Positions 33,801 through 41,690 of a stretch of 64,000 nt of DNA are shown here, in pieces. The position numbers and the translations under genes are program-made. The first letter of the stretch is position 1, and every line of letters begins with the position of its first letter. The notes beneath the pieces were generated by a model. It was not told the origin of the DNA. It searched no databases and saw only the letters and a list, made by a program, of their open reading frames with translations. The DNA comes from JAWVFM01 sp963843315 (GTDB lineage Bacteria; Actinomycetota; Thermoleophilia; Solirubrobacterales; 70-9), in the NCBI GenBank assembly GCA_963843315.1, contig CAWJJU010000003.1, forward strand, positions 62,001-126,000, read 5' to 3'.

Positions 33801-35563
33801 GGGGCGAGGCCGTGGTGGCCGCCCAGGATCACCGAGAACGAGGTCTCGACGGTGCCCGTGTCGGTTCCAGCGTCGTGGATGGACGGGCGGCGGCCGAAGA
33901 TGGCACGCGTCGAGAAGTGCTCGATCTCACGCTCGCGGTCGATCGCCGGGTTGGTGACGACCGCGACCGTCTCCTTGAAGTAGTCGGCCAGGTTCTGACG
34001 CTCGGGCGAGAGCGCGGCAAGCGGGCCGTCATAGCCGAGCGAGCCGATCGGCTCGGCGCCGTTGGAGGCCATCTGCTGGCAGAGCTTCACGTCGTCGCGC
34101 TGCCAGCCGAAGGCGGCGAGGATGCCCTCCTCCACCTTCACGGGCTCGGCGGGGCCGGCCGACGTGTAGCCGGGGATCTCTGCGCCCTCGAGCGGGCCAC
34201 CCGTCACGAGCTCGCGCTCGTACGGGCCGGCGTCGCCGGCGCCCGTGCGCTCGAGCCAGCGGCGCGCAACCTCGCGCTGCATGTCGGCGTGCTCGAACAC
34301 GGTCGAGCGGCGCTTGGCGCGGTCGATGGTGACGAGGAACTTCTCGCCCGGCCCGAGCGGCTTCGGCTCGGAGACCATCTGGTCGACGCCGACGACACCC
34401 GGCTCGGAGCTGAAGATGTAGTCGTCGTTCGTCTCGACCTTCCACAGCGGTCGCAGCCCGAGGGCGTCGGCCGAGAACACGCACTCGTCGCCGTGGCGCG
34501 CGATCAGGGCGACGGGGCCCTGCGCGAACGGGCCCATCGCCTGGCGGAGGTACATGTAGAAGCCGTGGAGGTCCTCCGGGAGGGTGCGGATCTCGTTGAC
34601 GATCGGCGGCACGACCATCTCCATCGCCTCGGCTAGAGAGAGGTTGTCGACCCGGATGAGCGAATCGATGACGCGGTTGAGGTCCTGGGAGTCGGAGTTG
34701 CCCTGGCGGATCTCGACGCCCAGCATGCGACCCTCCTGGCGCAGCTGCTCGATCGTGTTGATCTCGCCGTTGTGGCCCAGCACCGTGAAGGGCTGCACGC
34801 GGCTGAAGGTGGGCCAGGTGTTCGTCGAGTAGCGGTTGTGGCCGAAGCAGCCGATCGTCTCGAAGCGCTCGTCGCGAAGGTCGGGGTAGTACTCGCCGAG
34901 GACCTTCGGCGCGCCCATCACCTTGTAGACGCAGGTGGTGGCGGAGAACGAGGGAAGGTGCAGGCCGAGCTTCTGCTCGAGCTCGAGCATGAGGTCGAAG
35001 AGGACGCGCTCGGTCTCCTCGCCGTCGGCCACGAGGCCGCCGATCTGCCAGAAAACCGGCTCCTCCTCGCGGGCGGTCGGGCCGAGGGCGTGGGAGTCGA
35101 CGGCGCCGACGCGCTCGGCGAGAACGCGGAAGCCGCCGCTGGCGAGGATCTCGCGGGCGTCGTGGCGCACCTTCTCGAGGTCGGACGAGCGATCGACGAA
35201 GACGTGCGCGACGGCGAAGCCGGGCTCGAGGGAGAGCGCGGGGTTGTGCCCGCCCGAGCGGATCTCCTCTGCCCAGATCTTGCGCGGGATGTCGACGAGG
35301 ATTCCGCAGCCGTCGCCCTCGCCGTCCACGTTGCCGGCCCGGTGGAGCATCTTCTGGAGGTTCGCCAGGGCGAGCGTGACCGGGGCGCGGTCGGGAGTGG
35401 CGTCCTTGCGCACGGACGCGTAGATCGCGCACGCGTCCTTGTCCTCGACGCTGGGCGGCGACACGCGCGGGCGCCAGGGAAGCTCGGGGGAGAAGCGAAA
35501 CGGCTCGGTGCCGGCCGCGTGGTTGTTGGGCTCGCCGATGGAGCGAGGCGAGTGCTTGTTCAA
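30863..35563 (-). CDS. gltB: Glutamate synthase large subunit (GOGAT)
   Basis: A 1566-aa glutamate synthase that makes glutamate from glutamine and 2-oxoglutarate. A 44-residue propeptide precedes the presumed nucleophile Cys45 in KDACAIYASV, which here replaces the usual CGVG context. The class II amidotransferase domain fills about 45-430, followed by the central domain, the FMN-binding synthase domain (about 800-1180) and the GXGXG beta-helix domain at the end. CTICRGCQLDTC, near residue 1132, gives the three cysteines of the 3Fe-4S cluster. The TTG at 35563 has GGAGGT 5 nt upstream. No gltD is in the window. Confidence 0.93.
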   Translation of the reverse strand: MNKHSPRSIGEPNNHAAGTEPFRFSPELPWRPRVSPPSVEDKDACAIYASVRKDATPDRAPVTLALANLQKMLHRAGNVDGEGDGCGILVDIPRKIWAEEIRSGGHNPALSLEPGFAVAHVFVDRSSDLEKVRHDAREILASGGFRVLAERVGAVDSHALGPTAREEEPVFWQIGGLVADGEETERVLFDLMLELEQKLGLHLPSFSATTCVYKVMGAPKVLGEYYPDLRDERFETIGCFGHNRYSTNTWPTFSRVQPFTVLGHNGEINTIEQLRQEGRMLGVEIRQGNSDSQDLNRVIDSLIRVDNLSLAEAMEMVVPPIVNEIRTLPEDLHGFYMYLRQAMGPFAQGPVALIARHGDECVFSADALGLRPLWKVETNDDYIFSSEPGVVGVDQMVSEPKPLGPGEKFLVTIDRAKRRSTVFEHADMQREVARRWLERTGAGDAGPYERELVTGGPLEGAEIPGYTSAGPAEPVKVEEGILAAFGWQRDDVKLCQQMASNGAEPIGSLGYDGPLAALSPERQNLADYFKETVAVVTNPAIDREREIEHFSTRAIFGRRPSIHDAGTDTGTVETSFSVILGGHHGLAPLSDSKYRQIAHDERTWVLEDLWEKFRDRAAAIDIALLESETTEGAIGRIRQEAVKKVRDGAELLVLTDRTVFDGERRFLDPHLATSAIDQALKQFKVPRGEENLRRRCSILLRSGALRNVHDVVLALGLGANGVSPYVMLEVICVDDYERDIRNICAALRKGIEKVISTIGIHETRGYARQFSSIGVKPELAEIFQAPAFAGSAKAGVGFSDLDGDADARLRLVRDPGGKPAKTFRFYPKVYKAAVGAANGTSTYEEYSEKVRELEGESPISMRHIMGLRSDRAPVDAASVDAGVGHHSYPLVISSMSFGSQSEPAFRAYAEAAKQINILCINGEGGEIRDMYGQYRKWRGQQVASGRFGVSAEMLNSSYVAEIKIGQGAKPGEGGHLPGKKVSEKVAAARNAAPGTDLISPSNNHDLYSIEDLAELIDELKTVNPDVRVSVKVPVVPNVGTIGLGIAKAGADIITLSGFEGGTGAARQHALRHVGLPSDIGTRLVHRALMEAGIRNRVEIWADGGYRHAHDVVKLLCMGANRVAFGTLAMVSLGCTICRGCQLDTCHVGIATQIETVEEATEHGLKKFTPQSVSTAAENCARFFSSMGEEVKRVVAELGYERAQDLVGRYDLLEQVAAKQKIDLAELITPLEEYLDLAPADMPVPVAEEVMAETRAEAGLVVARPIRMEPKQASAQVGALADEVLAGHTVSRDFPESMDANDRVLGAELAGALSRARIYDGAAEGSDEILAQLDFNGGSVAGQGFGAFNAYGVSMRVEGGAQDGVGKTMLGGTLAILKGKGANGTRLNGSVGKSFAYGAQRGRLFVQGSADSRFCIRLSGADVVLGGEPEAPLDDSRGCIADRANAKGFAFEYMTSGRAVVLGDLGPWACAGMTGGRIYARVNPDWSLDGEAIDRRLGQGAKVHVTELDAEGVLDVEDLLGHYANELRATDQGDEAGRVLGLAAGAREHFLMIVPEKVQADPNISTE

Positions 35564-35626
35564 GGTGACCTCCCGGTATCCGCGCCTTCTTCGAGCGGGC
35601 GCGCGACGGGCAATGGGACGACCGGC

Positions 35627-35632
35627 AGTATA
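35627..35632 (-). promoter_or_regulatory. Candidate gltB -10 element
   Basis: TATACT read on the minus strand gives a transcript start near 35620 and a leader of about 55 nt to the gltB ribosome site. No convincing -35 was found. Confidence 0.4.
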
Positions 35633-35764
35633 AAGCGACAACCCGAGGGTCAGGGCGGGGGCAGAATCCGCAATTGGCGGCTTCGGGGCGCTCTATCCGC
35701 TCATGTGCCCAGCAAAGCGCCCCGAGGCCGACTCGCACGGGACGGCAAGTCGCCGGCGCGCGCT

Positions 35765-35770
35765 TATAGT
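35765..35770 (+). promoter_or_regulatory. Candidate -10 element for a leaderless parA-like mRNA
   Basis: TATAGT ends 8 nt before ATG 35779. This fits transcription starting at or next to the start codon. Confidence 0.5.
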
Positions 35771-35778
35771 TGCGCGCG

Positions 35779-36579
35779 ATGTCCGCGACGATCGCGATCC
35801 TCTCCCAGAAGGGCGGGACCGGCAAGACGACGATGGTGCGTTCGCTCACCGACGTCTTCGAGCGGCTGGGCCTCGACGTCCTCGCGATCGACGCCGACCC
35901 GCAGGGCAACCTGTCCGATTACTTCGACGCCGATCCCGACGCCTCCCCCACGCTGACCGAGGTGCTCCAGGGCCAGCGGCGCGCGGCCGAGGCCGTCCAC
36001 GGCCAGGTCATTCCCGCCAACCTCACGCTGGCCGAGGCGGAGCTGATGCTGGCGGGGAAGATCGGCCGCGAGGTGACACTGCGAAATGCGCTGCGCGACC
36101 TCAAGCGCGAGAAGGACATCATCCTGATCGACTGCCCGCCGACCCTCGGCCTGCTCACGGTGAACGCCCTGTGCGCGTCGACCCACGCCATCCTCTCCAC
36201 GGAGGCGCAGTACTTCTCGCTACAGGGCATGGAACAGGCGATGGAGGTCCTCGACCTGGCGCGCGACAGCCTGAACCCCGAGCTCGAGCTGCTCGGCGTG
36301 TGTCTGAACATCGCGAACATGCGAACGCGTCACGCCCGCCAGACCCACGAGGCCCTGCAGGAGCGCTTCGGGCCAAAGCTGTTTCGGACGGTGATCCGCC
36401 AGTCCATCGCGTATGCGGAGTCGGCCGAGCGCGGCGTGCCGATCCTCTCCTACCGCCCCGCGCGCGGCGCCGACTATCTCTCGCTCGGCAGCGAGATCCT
36501 CCGCCGGCTCGGCATGCACGACCTGCTTGCCGCGCTCGACGAGGTCAGCGCCGACCTGGTGCCGGCTGGCGCCCGTTGA
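35779..36579 (+). CDS. ParA/Soj family ATPase
   Basis: A 266-aa ParA-type P-loop ATPase. The deviant Walker A is SQKGGTGKTTMV near residue 10, switch I is DADPQGNLSDYF and Walker B is IILIDCPPTLGLLT. ParA proteins bind DNA non-specifically when ATP-bound and position chromosomes, plasmids or other cargo. No parB gene, parS-like sites or replication genes are nearby, so this is an orphan and its cargo is unknown. The stop overlaps the TTG of the next gene (TTGA), coupling the two. Confidence 0.9.
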   Translation: MSATIAILSQKGGTGKTTMVRSLTDVFERLGLDVLAIDADPQGNLSDYFDADPDASPTLTEVLQGQRRAAEAVHGQVIPANLTLAEAELMLAGKIGREVTLRNALRDLKREKDIILIDCPPTLGLLTVNALCASTHAILSTEAQYFSLQGMEQAMEVLDLARDSLNPELELLGVCLNIANMRTRHARQTHEALQERFGPKLFRTVIRQSIAYAESAERGVPILSYRPARGADYLSLGSEILRRLGMHDLLAALDEVSADLVPAGAR

Positions 36580-37010
36580 GCGCCGACCCCGACAGCCCCG
36601 CGGCCCTCGAGCAGCGGATCGCCCGCTACAACGCGGCCTGGAACGCCCACGACCTCGAGGCGATCATGGCCATGCACGCCCCCGACATGGTCTTCGAGAA
36701 CCACACCGCGCACGAGTCGGCACAGGGCGAGGAGGTCCGTGGCCACATCGGCGCGATCTTCGAGACCTGGCCCGACATCAACTTCGAGGGCCGGCGCACA
36801 TACGCGAGGCAGGGCCTGGTGGTGCAGGAGTGGACCGCCACCGCCACGCACGCGAACCGGATGACGCGCGGCGAGCTCGTGGCGGAGCCCACCGGGAAGA
36901 AGATCAGCTGGGACGGCCTCGACGTGATCCCGTTCGAGGGCGGCCTCGTCAAGCGCAAGGACGTCTACTCGGACTCCGTCGGCATCCTCAGCCGGCTCGG
37001 CCTGATCTAG
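36576..37010 (+). CDS. SnoaL-like/ester cyclase family protein
   Basis: A 144-aa NTF2-fold protein with IARYNAAWNAHDLEAIMAMH, then FENHTAHESAQGEEVRGHI, and the predicted ester-cyclase-like strand GKKISWDGLDVIPFEGGLVK. It belongs to the SnoaL-like set in which many members are of unknown function. It is translationally coupled to the ParA gene by a TTGA overlap, an unusual partner, and its stop overlaps the thrB stop by 4 bases on the other strand. Confidence 0.75.
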   Translation: MSADPDSPAALEQRIARYNAAWNAHDLEAIMAMHAPDMVFENHTAHESAQGEEVRGHIGAIFETWPDINFEGRRTYARQGLVVQEWTATATHANRMTRGELVAEPTGKKISWDGLDVIPFEGGLVKRKDVYSDSVGILSRLGLI

Positions 37011-37882
37011 AGAGCGATGACCTCGGCGCCGTCGGGCGTGAACGGGGCGCGGCGCACCTCGGCCCAGCCGTCGCATCGGCCCGTCAGCTCGGCGACGACC
37101 TTGCCGGTGTCCTGCCAGAAGCACCACACCAGCACCGTCGGGCCCGCGCCCGAGATCGTCGCCCCCAGCGCGCCCAGCTCGCCGGCCGACGCCACCAGCT
37201 CGAGCGAGCGCGGGTAGAGCGGCCCGCGCGGACGCTGGTGCAGGCGGTCGGCCAGGCCGCGGGAGATCAGGCCGAGGTCAGAGCGCTCGATCCCCAGCAC
37301 GAGCTGAGCGATCGCAGCGACGTTGGCCAGCGCGTCCGCCAGCGGAACCGCGTCGGGCAGGGCCTGCCGCGCGGCCGCCGTGGAGACCTCCTCGGCCGGG
37401 ATGACGAGAACGGCCTCGACTCCCTGCGGCGGGTCGAGCAGCGTGGGCGCCGCTCCGTCGCCCTCGGGGCAGGCGACGAAGCCGCCGTAGAGCGCGGCCC
37501 CCACGTTGTCCGGGTGGCCCTCGATCTCGACCGCGCGGGCGTGGATCTCGTCGCGCTCGATCCCCAGCTCGTACATGTGGTCCGCGGCGAGCAGCCCGGC
37601 GACGATCGCCGCCGCGCTGGATCCGAGCCCTCGCGCGGGCGGGATGTCGCTGCGGATCGTGAAGCCCAGGCCGTCCGCCGGCCGCAGGGTCTCGAACGCC
37701 TGGACGCAGAGGTTCGAGCGGTCGGCCGGGATGTCCAGGCCACCCGTGTCGACGCGAAAGGAGCCGCTCTCGGCGACCTCCAGCTCCAGACGCACGTCGA
37801 TCGCCGCGGCCAGGACGTCGAAGCCCGGGCCCAGGTTCGCCGAGCTTGCGGGCACGCGTACGACTCGGCGGCGCTCGGTCAC
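37007..37882 (-). CDS. thrB: Homoserine kinase
   Basis: A 291-aa GHMP kinase that phosphorylates homoserine in threonine synthesis. Motif 1 is VPASSANLGPGFDVLA at the N-terminus, the ATP-binding motif 2 is PPARGLGSSAAAIVAG, and motif 3 is GATISGAGPTVL. GHPDNVGAALYGG is typical of ThrB. The GTG start is one base past the stop of the pyrophosphorylase gene, so the two are read from one mRNA, although their pathways differ. No thrC or hom gene is present in the window. Confidence 0.92.
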   Translation of the reverse strand: MTERRRVVRVPASSANLGPGFDVLAAAIDVRLELEVAESGSFRVDTGGLDIPADRSNLCVQAFETLRPADGLGFTIRSDIPPARGLGSSAAAIVAGLLAADHMYELGIERDEIHARAVEIEGHPDNVGAALYGGFVACPEGDGAAPTLLDPPQGVEAVLVIPAEEVSTAAARQALPDAVPLADALANVAAIAQLVLGIERSDLGLISRGLADRLHQRPRGPLYPRSLELVASAGELGALGATISGAGPTVLVWCFWQDTGKVVAELTGRCDGWAEVRRAPFTPDGAEVIAL

Positions 37883-37883
37883 G

Positions 37884-38872
37884 TCAGCTCCGTCGTCGCC
37901 CGGCGACGCCGCCCGCGAACATGCCGTGCGCGGGGACCTCGCCACCCTCCAGCACCACGGCGTGGCGGATGCGCGCGCCGTCGCCGATCACCGCGCCCGG
38001 GCCGATGACCGCGGGGCCGTCGATCCTGGCGCCCTTGCCGATCCGGGCGCCATCGCCGATGAGCGCCTTGCCCGAGAGCTCCCACGCCGCCCATCGTCCG
38101 CGGGCGATTCCTCGCTTGGCCCGCCGGCGAGGATCTCGCCCGCGGGCTCGACGCCCACCGCTCCCTGCACCACGTCGAGGTTGCCCTGGACGAACTCTGG
38201 AATCGACCCCACGTCATTCCAGTACCCGTCGATCGCGTGGGCGTGGAAAGGCACGTCGTGGTCGAGCATGGCCGGGAACACGTCCTTGGCGAAGTCGATC
38301 ACCGGGTCGCCGGGGAAGTAGTCGAAGACCTCCGGGCTGAAGGCGTAGATCATGCAGTTGGCCAGGTCCGAGAGAGCCTCGGCCGGGTCGGGCTTTTCCT
38401 GGAAGCCGAGCACGCGGCCGTCGTCGCCCGTCACGACGACGCCGAGCTCGCTGACGTTCTTCACGCGCTTGCAGGCGAGCGTCGCCACTCCTCCGGCCTC
38501 GCGGTGCGCCGCCATCAGCGCCTGGAGGTCGATGTCCGTGAGCGCGTCACCCGCCATCACCACGAACGGCTCGCCCGGCTCGGTCAGGAAGTCGGCGACG
38601 TTGCGCACGCCACCGGCAGTGCCCAGGAGCTCCTCCTCGTGGCGGTACTCGAGCGTGACGCCGTGCTCGGAGCCGTCGCCGAGCTCGGCGCGCACGGAGT
38701 CGGCGAACCAGTGCAGGTTGGCGATGATGTCGTCAAATCCATGGGCGGACAGCCCGCGCAGGATGTGCGCGATGACCGGCCTGTTCGCGACCGGCACCAA
38801 TGGCTTCGGGACGTCGTAGGTGAGGGGGCGAAGCCGGGTCCCGAGTCCGGCCGCCATGACCATGGCTCTCAT
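37884..38872 (-). CDS. NDP-sugar pyrophosphorylase (mannose-1-P guanylyltransferase-like), one frame break
   Basis: A nucleotidyltransferase that activates a sugar-1-phosphate. The signature MAAGLGTRLRPLTYDVPKPL is at the N-terminus, followed by ELLGTAGGVRNV and FVVMAGDALTDIDL. The C-terminal left-handed beta-helix is readable only after a one-base change near 38090-38092 (GGG in GATGGGCGG): AAWELSGKALIGDGARIGKG and further hexapeptides, ending FAGGVAGRRRS at 37884. Unshifted, the frame ends at 37988. It resembles the pyrophosphorylase at 40653-41690, suggesting a second sugar nucleotide. A TATCCT near 38905 could be its -10. Confidence 0.8.
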
Positions 38873-38933
38873 CTGGATTTCTGGGTCTCCCGAGTGGGGG
38901 GCAAGGATATTCGCGGCGGGTGCCGGGACGAAA

Positions 38934-38960
38934 CGAGGCGCCCCCGAAGGGGGCGCCTCG
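38934..38960 (-). terminator. Strong GC-rich hairpin, probable terminator or attenuator
   Basis: CGAGGCGCCCCC and GGGGGCGCCTCG pair perfectly over 12 bp around a 3-base loop. On the minus strand the hairpin is followed by TTTCGT, a weak U tract. It lies between the short minus-strand ORF and the pyrophosphorylase start at 38872. Confidence 0.55.
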
Positions 38961-38969
38961 TCACATTAC

Positions 38970-39131
38970 TTAGACCGGCTGGACTGGCTCGTGGGCGCGC
39001 TTGGAGCCGGGGGGACTGGGTCCGGCAGCGTCCGCGAGGGTGTCCCGGATTGAATTCGCCAGGCGGGTCCAACCGCCTGTGACCGCCTAGCGGCCGGGCA
39101 CCTCCAGAGTCCCGTAAATACTGTCAATCAA
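38970..39131 (-). other. Candidate small ORF with an in-frame amber codon
   Basis: After a perfect AAAGGAGGT ribosome site, TTG 39131 opens LIDSIYGTLEVPGR and then TAG (39089-39087). The same frame continues for 38 codons (AVTGGWTRLANSIRDTLADA, then to HEPVQPV) and ends in TAA at 38970. The second part has no start codon of its own. It may be a 14-codon leader peptide, a gene broken by one substitution, or a readthrough product. The family is not recognised. Confidence 0.35.
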
Positions 39132-39134
39132 CTT

Positions 39135-39157
39135 CGGACCACCTCCTTTCCCTGGTC
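39135..39157 (-). promoter_or_regulatory. Hairpin presenting a ribosome-binding site
   Basis: On the minus strand GGACCA and TGGTCC form a 6-bp stem with GGGAAAGGAGG in the loop. The loop holds a full anti-16S match, 9-10 nt before the TTG of the small ORF. Confidence 0.45.
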
Positions 39158-39207
39158 CGGCTATCTAATCAAATACCCAGGCGGCCACGACGGCTACCGT
39201 GAGCGCC

Positions 39208-39624
39208 ATGGCCTCTCCGGATCGCCTTCTCATCGACGGGCGCCTCGAGATCCCGCTCACCGAGATCGAGCTGCGCGCCAGCCGCTCCTCCGGGCCCGGC
39301 GGCCAGCACGCGAACGTCACCGCCTCGCGAATCGAGGCGGTCTTCGACGTCGATGCCTCGGAGGCGCTCACCGACGCGCAGCGCCGGCGGATTCGCCAGC
39401 GGCTGGGGCCGCGCGTCACCGCTGTCGCTCAGGACGCCCGCAGCCAGGCCCGCAACCGCCAGCTGGCGCTCGACCGCCTCGCGACCCGCTTGGCGAAGGC
39501 GCTTCACCGCCCCAAGGCGCGTCGAGCGACGAAGCCCACCCGCACCGCGCGCGAGCGCCGGTTGGGGGCCAAGCGGCGGCGCGGCGAGGTCAAGCGCATG
39601 CGGCGCCCCCCGGACGCCGACTGA
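39208..39624 (+). CDS. arfB: ArfB-type peptidyl-tRNA hydrolase (ribosome rescue)
   Basis: A 138-aa release-factor-like protein that frees ribosomes stalled at mRNA ends. The catalytic loop SSGPGGQHANVTASRIE contains the GGQ motif, and the basic C-terminal tail (KARRATKPTRTARERRLGAK and on) matches the part of ArfB that enters the empty mRNA channel. ATG 39208 is chosen because TACCGT ends 7 nt upstream; the in-frame GTG at 39199 is less likely. It converges on the isomerase gene with 3 bp between stops. Confidence 0.92.
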   Translation: MASPDRLLIDGRLEIPLTEIELRASRSSGPGGQHANVTASRIEAVFDVDASEALTDAQRRRIRQRLGPRVTAVAQDARSQARNRQLALDRLATRLAKALHRPKARRATKPTRTARERRLGAKRRRGEVKRMRRPPDAD

Positions 39625-39627
39625 TCT

Positions 39628-40656
39628 TCAGTCGCCGAGGTTCCCGAGCTGAGACTTGAGGTTGCCGATCACGTCCACGGGCGTGGGATCGATGCCGCGG
39701 CGCGCGGCGAGCTGAAGCGAGACCAGGTCCCCGAGCATCACGGTCCAGAGCAGGCGCTCCGTGCGCGTTCCGCCCTCGGTCTCGATCGTGATCACCTCGG
39801 CGGCCGCCCGCTCGACCAGCCCCGCGGTCAGCTCGAAGCGCGAGCGCAGGCGGGGATGCTGATCGCAGTCGGTGAGGAAGACCGCCGCCATCGGCGCCGG
39901 TCCCGGCGCGGTCCAGGCCACGATCTCGTTGTGGTCGGCCTCGGGCAGCTCCGCCGAGAACGCCGGCGTCTCGGCGTTCTCGTTGATCTGAGCCTTCCAG
40001 CGAAGCGCGACGGGCGTCGTGAGGTCGGCGCCGAAGATCACCGGCACCTTGCCGTCGAGGCGATCGGCGATCTCCGCCGAGCGCTCGGCCAGGGCGTCGC
40101 GGGCCTCGGCGAGATGGGCCGCCGCGGCGTCGATGTCCGTGCGCATCCCGTCGGCCACGCCGGAGGCGGCCGCGACCTCCGCGGCGATCGTGAACATGTA
40201 GCCGACGGCCGCCCGGGGCTGGAGGCCCGAGGGAAGGCCGATCACCGGGACATCGTCGCGCCGCGCCAAGTCGGCGAGCTCGCCCCCTGTGGAGGCGACC
40301 ACCCGCTTGGAGCCCAGCGCCTCGGCGGCCTCATAACAGGCGAGGGTCTCCTCGGTGCCGCCCGAGTAGCTCGAGCAGAGGAAGGTGTGGGCCGTGGGCA
40401 GGCTGGCCGGCGGCTCGTAGCCGCGAATGATGATCATCGGCCTGGTCAGGCGGTCGCCCAGCGCAGCGCGGGCGAGATCTCCTCCGATCGCGGAGCCGCC
40501 CATGCCGCACACGACGAGGCCGGTGGACTCGCGTGGCTCCAGGCGAGCCGACTCGACGCGCCAAAGCGCGTCCGTGAGGTGATCGGGAATCGCAAGGACG
40601 TCGTCCAGCTGGTTCGACACGTCGACGGCTCGAATGGCCTCCAGGTGCTCGCTCAC
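39628..40656 (-). CDS. Bifunctional phosphoglucose/phosphomannose isomerase
   Basis: A 342-aa SIS-domain isomerase of the short bifunctional PGI/PMI family, interconverting fructose-6-P with glucose-6-P and mannose-6-P. The first SIS domain has VCGMGGSAIGGDLARAAL and CSSYSGGTEETLACYE. The C-terminal bact-PGI_C part has ELPEADHNEIVAWTAPG with the conserved Glu/His. The GTG start overlaps the upstream stop (GTGA). As the last gene of the operon it can supply hexose or mannose phosphates to the pyrophosphorylase encoded just before it. Confidence 0.9.
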   Translation of the reverse strand: MSEHLEAIRAVDVSNQLDDVLAIPDHLTDALWRVESARLEPRESTGLVVCGMGGSAIGGDLARAALGDRLTRPMIIIRGYEPPASLPTAHTFLCSSYSGGTEETLACYEAAEALGSKRVVASTGGELADLARRDDVPVIGLPSGLQPRAAVGYMFTIAAEVAAASGVADGMRTDIDAAAAHLAEARDALAERSAEIADRLDGKVPVIFGADLTTPVALRWKAQINENAETPAFSAELPEADHNEIVAWTAPGPAPMAAVFLTDCDQHPRLRSRFELTAGLVERAAAEVITIETEGGTRTERLLWTVMLGDLVSLQLAARRGIDPTPVDVIGNLKSQLGNLGD

Positions 40657-41690
40657 GCCTCCACGACCTCCTCCGGCGCGACCTTGCGGCCCGCCTCGAT
40701 GATTGTCCCCCCGCCGATGCGTGCATCGTCGCCGATCACGGCTCCGTCCAGCACCTTCGCGCCTTGGCCCACCTCCACCCTGGCCCCCAGCAGCGAGCCC
40801 TGAAGCTCCGCGTCGACACCGACGATGCAGCCCTCGAGCATGGTCGCCGCGGCCACATTGGCGCCGGCGCTGACCACGCAACCCGGGCTCACGAGAGCCC
40901 GCGGCCCGACCGAAGCGGTGTCGTCCACCTCCGCGCCGGCGGCGACGAACACCCCGGAACCATCGGTCTCGACCTCGGTCTCGACGCGCCTCTCGAGGAT
41001 GTCCCAGGTGGCCGAGAGGTAGCGGTCCGGGGTGCCGATGTCCATCCAGTAGCCCTCGAGGCGCAGGCCGTGAAGGCCCTGACCGACGAGCCGGGGGAAG
41101 ACCTCGCGCTCGATCGAGACCGCCCGCCCGCCGGGGATCAGGTCGACGACCTGGCGCTCCAGAACGTACATGCCGGCGCTGATCTCGTCGGTGTCGACCT
41201 CCTCGGGCGTCGGCTTCTCCAGGAAGCCGGTGACCGCGCCGCCCTGCTCGCGACGCACCAGCCCGTAGGAGAGGGGGTCGTCGACCGGGAAGAGGCCAAG
41301 GCTCAGGACCGAGTGCTTCTCCTCGTGAAATCTCTGCAGCGCCGAGATGTCGAGGTCCGTGAGGACGTCGCCGTTCAGCACCATGAAGCGGTCGGCCAGC
41401 AGGCCCTGGTCGGCGGCCAGCCGGATCGGGCCGGCCGTGCCCAGGGGCTCGTCCTCCTCCACGTAGCGGATCCTGGCCCCCGTCCCCTCGCCCTCGCCGA
41501 GCGCGGCGCGCAGCCCCTCGGGGCGAAAGCCGCAGGCCATGATCACGTCGTCGATGCCATGGCGGACCAGCCAGTCGACCATGAAGCGGATGAACGGCCT
41601 GTCGACGAGGGTGAGAGCCGGCTTGGGCCGAGTGAGCGTGAGCGGGCGCAGGCGGGTTCCCTCGCCACCGACCAGGACGACCGCCTGCAT
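40653..41690 (-). CDS. NDP-sugar pyrophosphorylase with C-terminal left-handed beta-helix
   Basis: A 345-aa nucleotidyltransferase. The N-terminal signature VLVGGEGTRLRPLTLTRPKP and FIRFMVDWLV are followed by EPLGTAGPIRLA, FMVLNGDVLTDLDI, GFLEKPTPEEV and EGYWMDIGTPDRYL. Hexapeptide repeats begin near residue 255. The closest relatives I recall are mannose-1-P guanylyltransferases and glucose-1-P thymidylyl/uridylyltransferases; the base and sugar cannot be fixed by eye. The ATG overlaps the upstream stop by one base (TGATG). It probably makes the nucleotide sugar used in the same operon. Confidence 0.88.
   Translation of the reverse strand: MQAVVLVGGEGTRLRPLTLTRPKPALTLVDRPFIRFMVDWLVRHGIDDVIMACGFRPEGLRAALGEGEGTGARIRYVEEDEPLGTAGPIRLAADQGLLADRFMVLNGDVLTDLDISALQRFHEEKHSVLSLGLFPVDDPLSYGLVRREQGGAVTGFLEKPTPEEVDTDEISAGMYVLERQVVDLIPGGRAVSIEREVFPRLVGQGLHGLRLEGYWMDIGTPDRYLSATWDILERRVETEVETDGSGVFVAAGAEVDDTASVGPRALVSPGCVVSAGANVAAATMLEGCIVGVDAELQGSLLGARVEVGQGAKVLDGAVIGDDARIGGGTIIEAGRKVAPEEVVEA

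Larger units (their letters stand above)
38873..39207. other. 335-bp non-coding interval with leader-like element
   Basis: No standard gene fills this gap between the divergent pyrophosphorylase and arfB genes. On the minus strand it contains an AT-rich patch, a hairpin carrying a perfect ribosome site in its loop, a short ORF with an in-frame TAG, and a strong GC hairpin, each listed separately. Confidence 0.6.

Noticed and set aside
37700..37730. tRNA T-loop-like GGTTCGA strings
   Set aside because: They lie within coding sequence and no cloverleaf could be drawn around them.
38869..39072. Minus-strand ORF of 67 codons in the pyrophosphorylase-arfB gap
   Set aside because: It runs through the strong hairpin, has no ribosome site and reads as Arg/Pro-rich sequence; the other frame with a perfect ribosome site is the better candidate.
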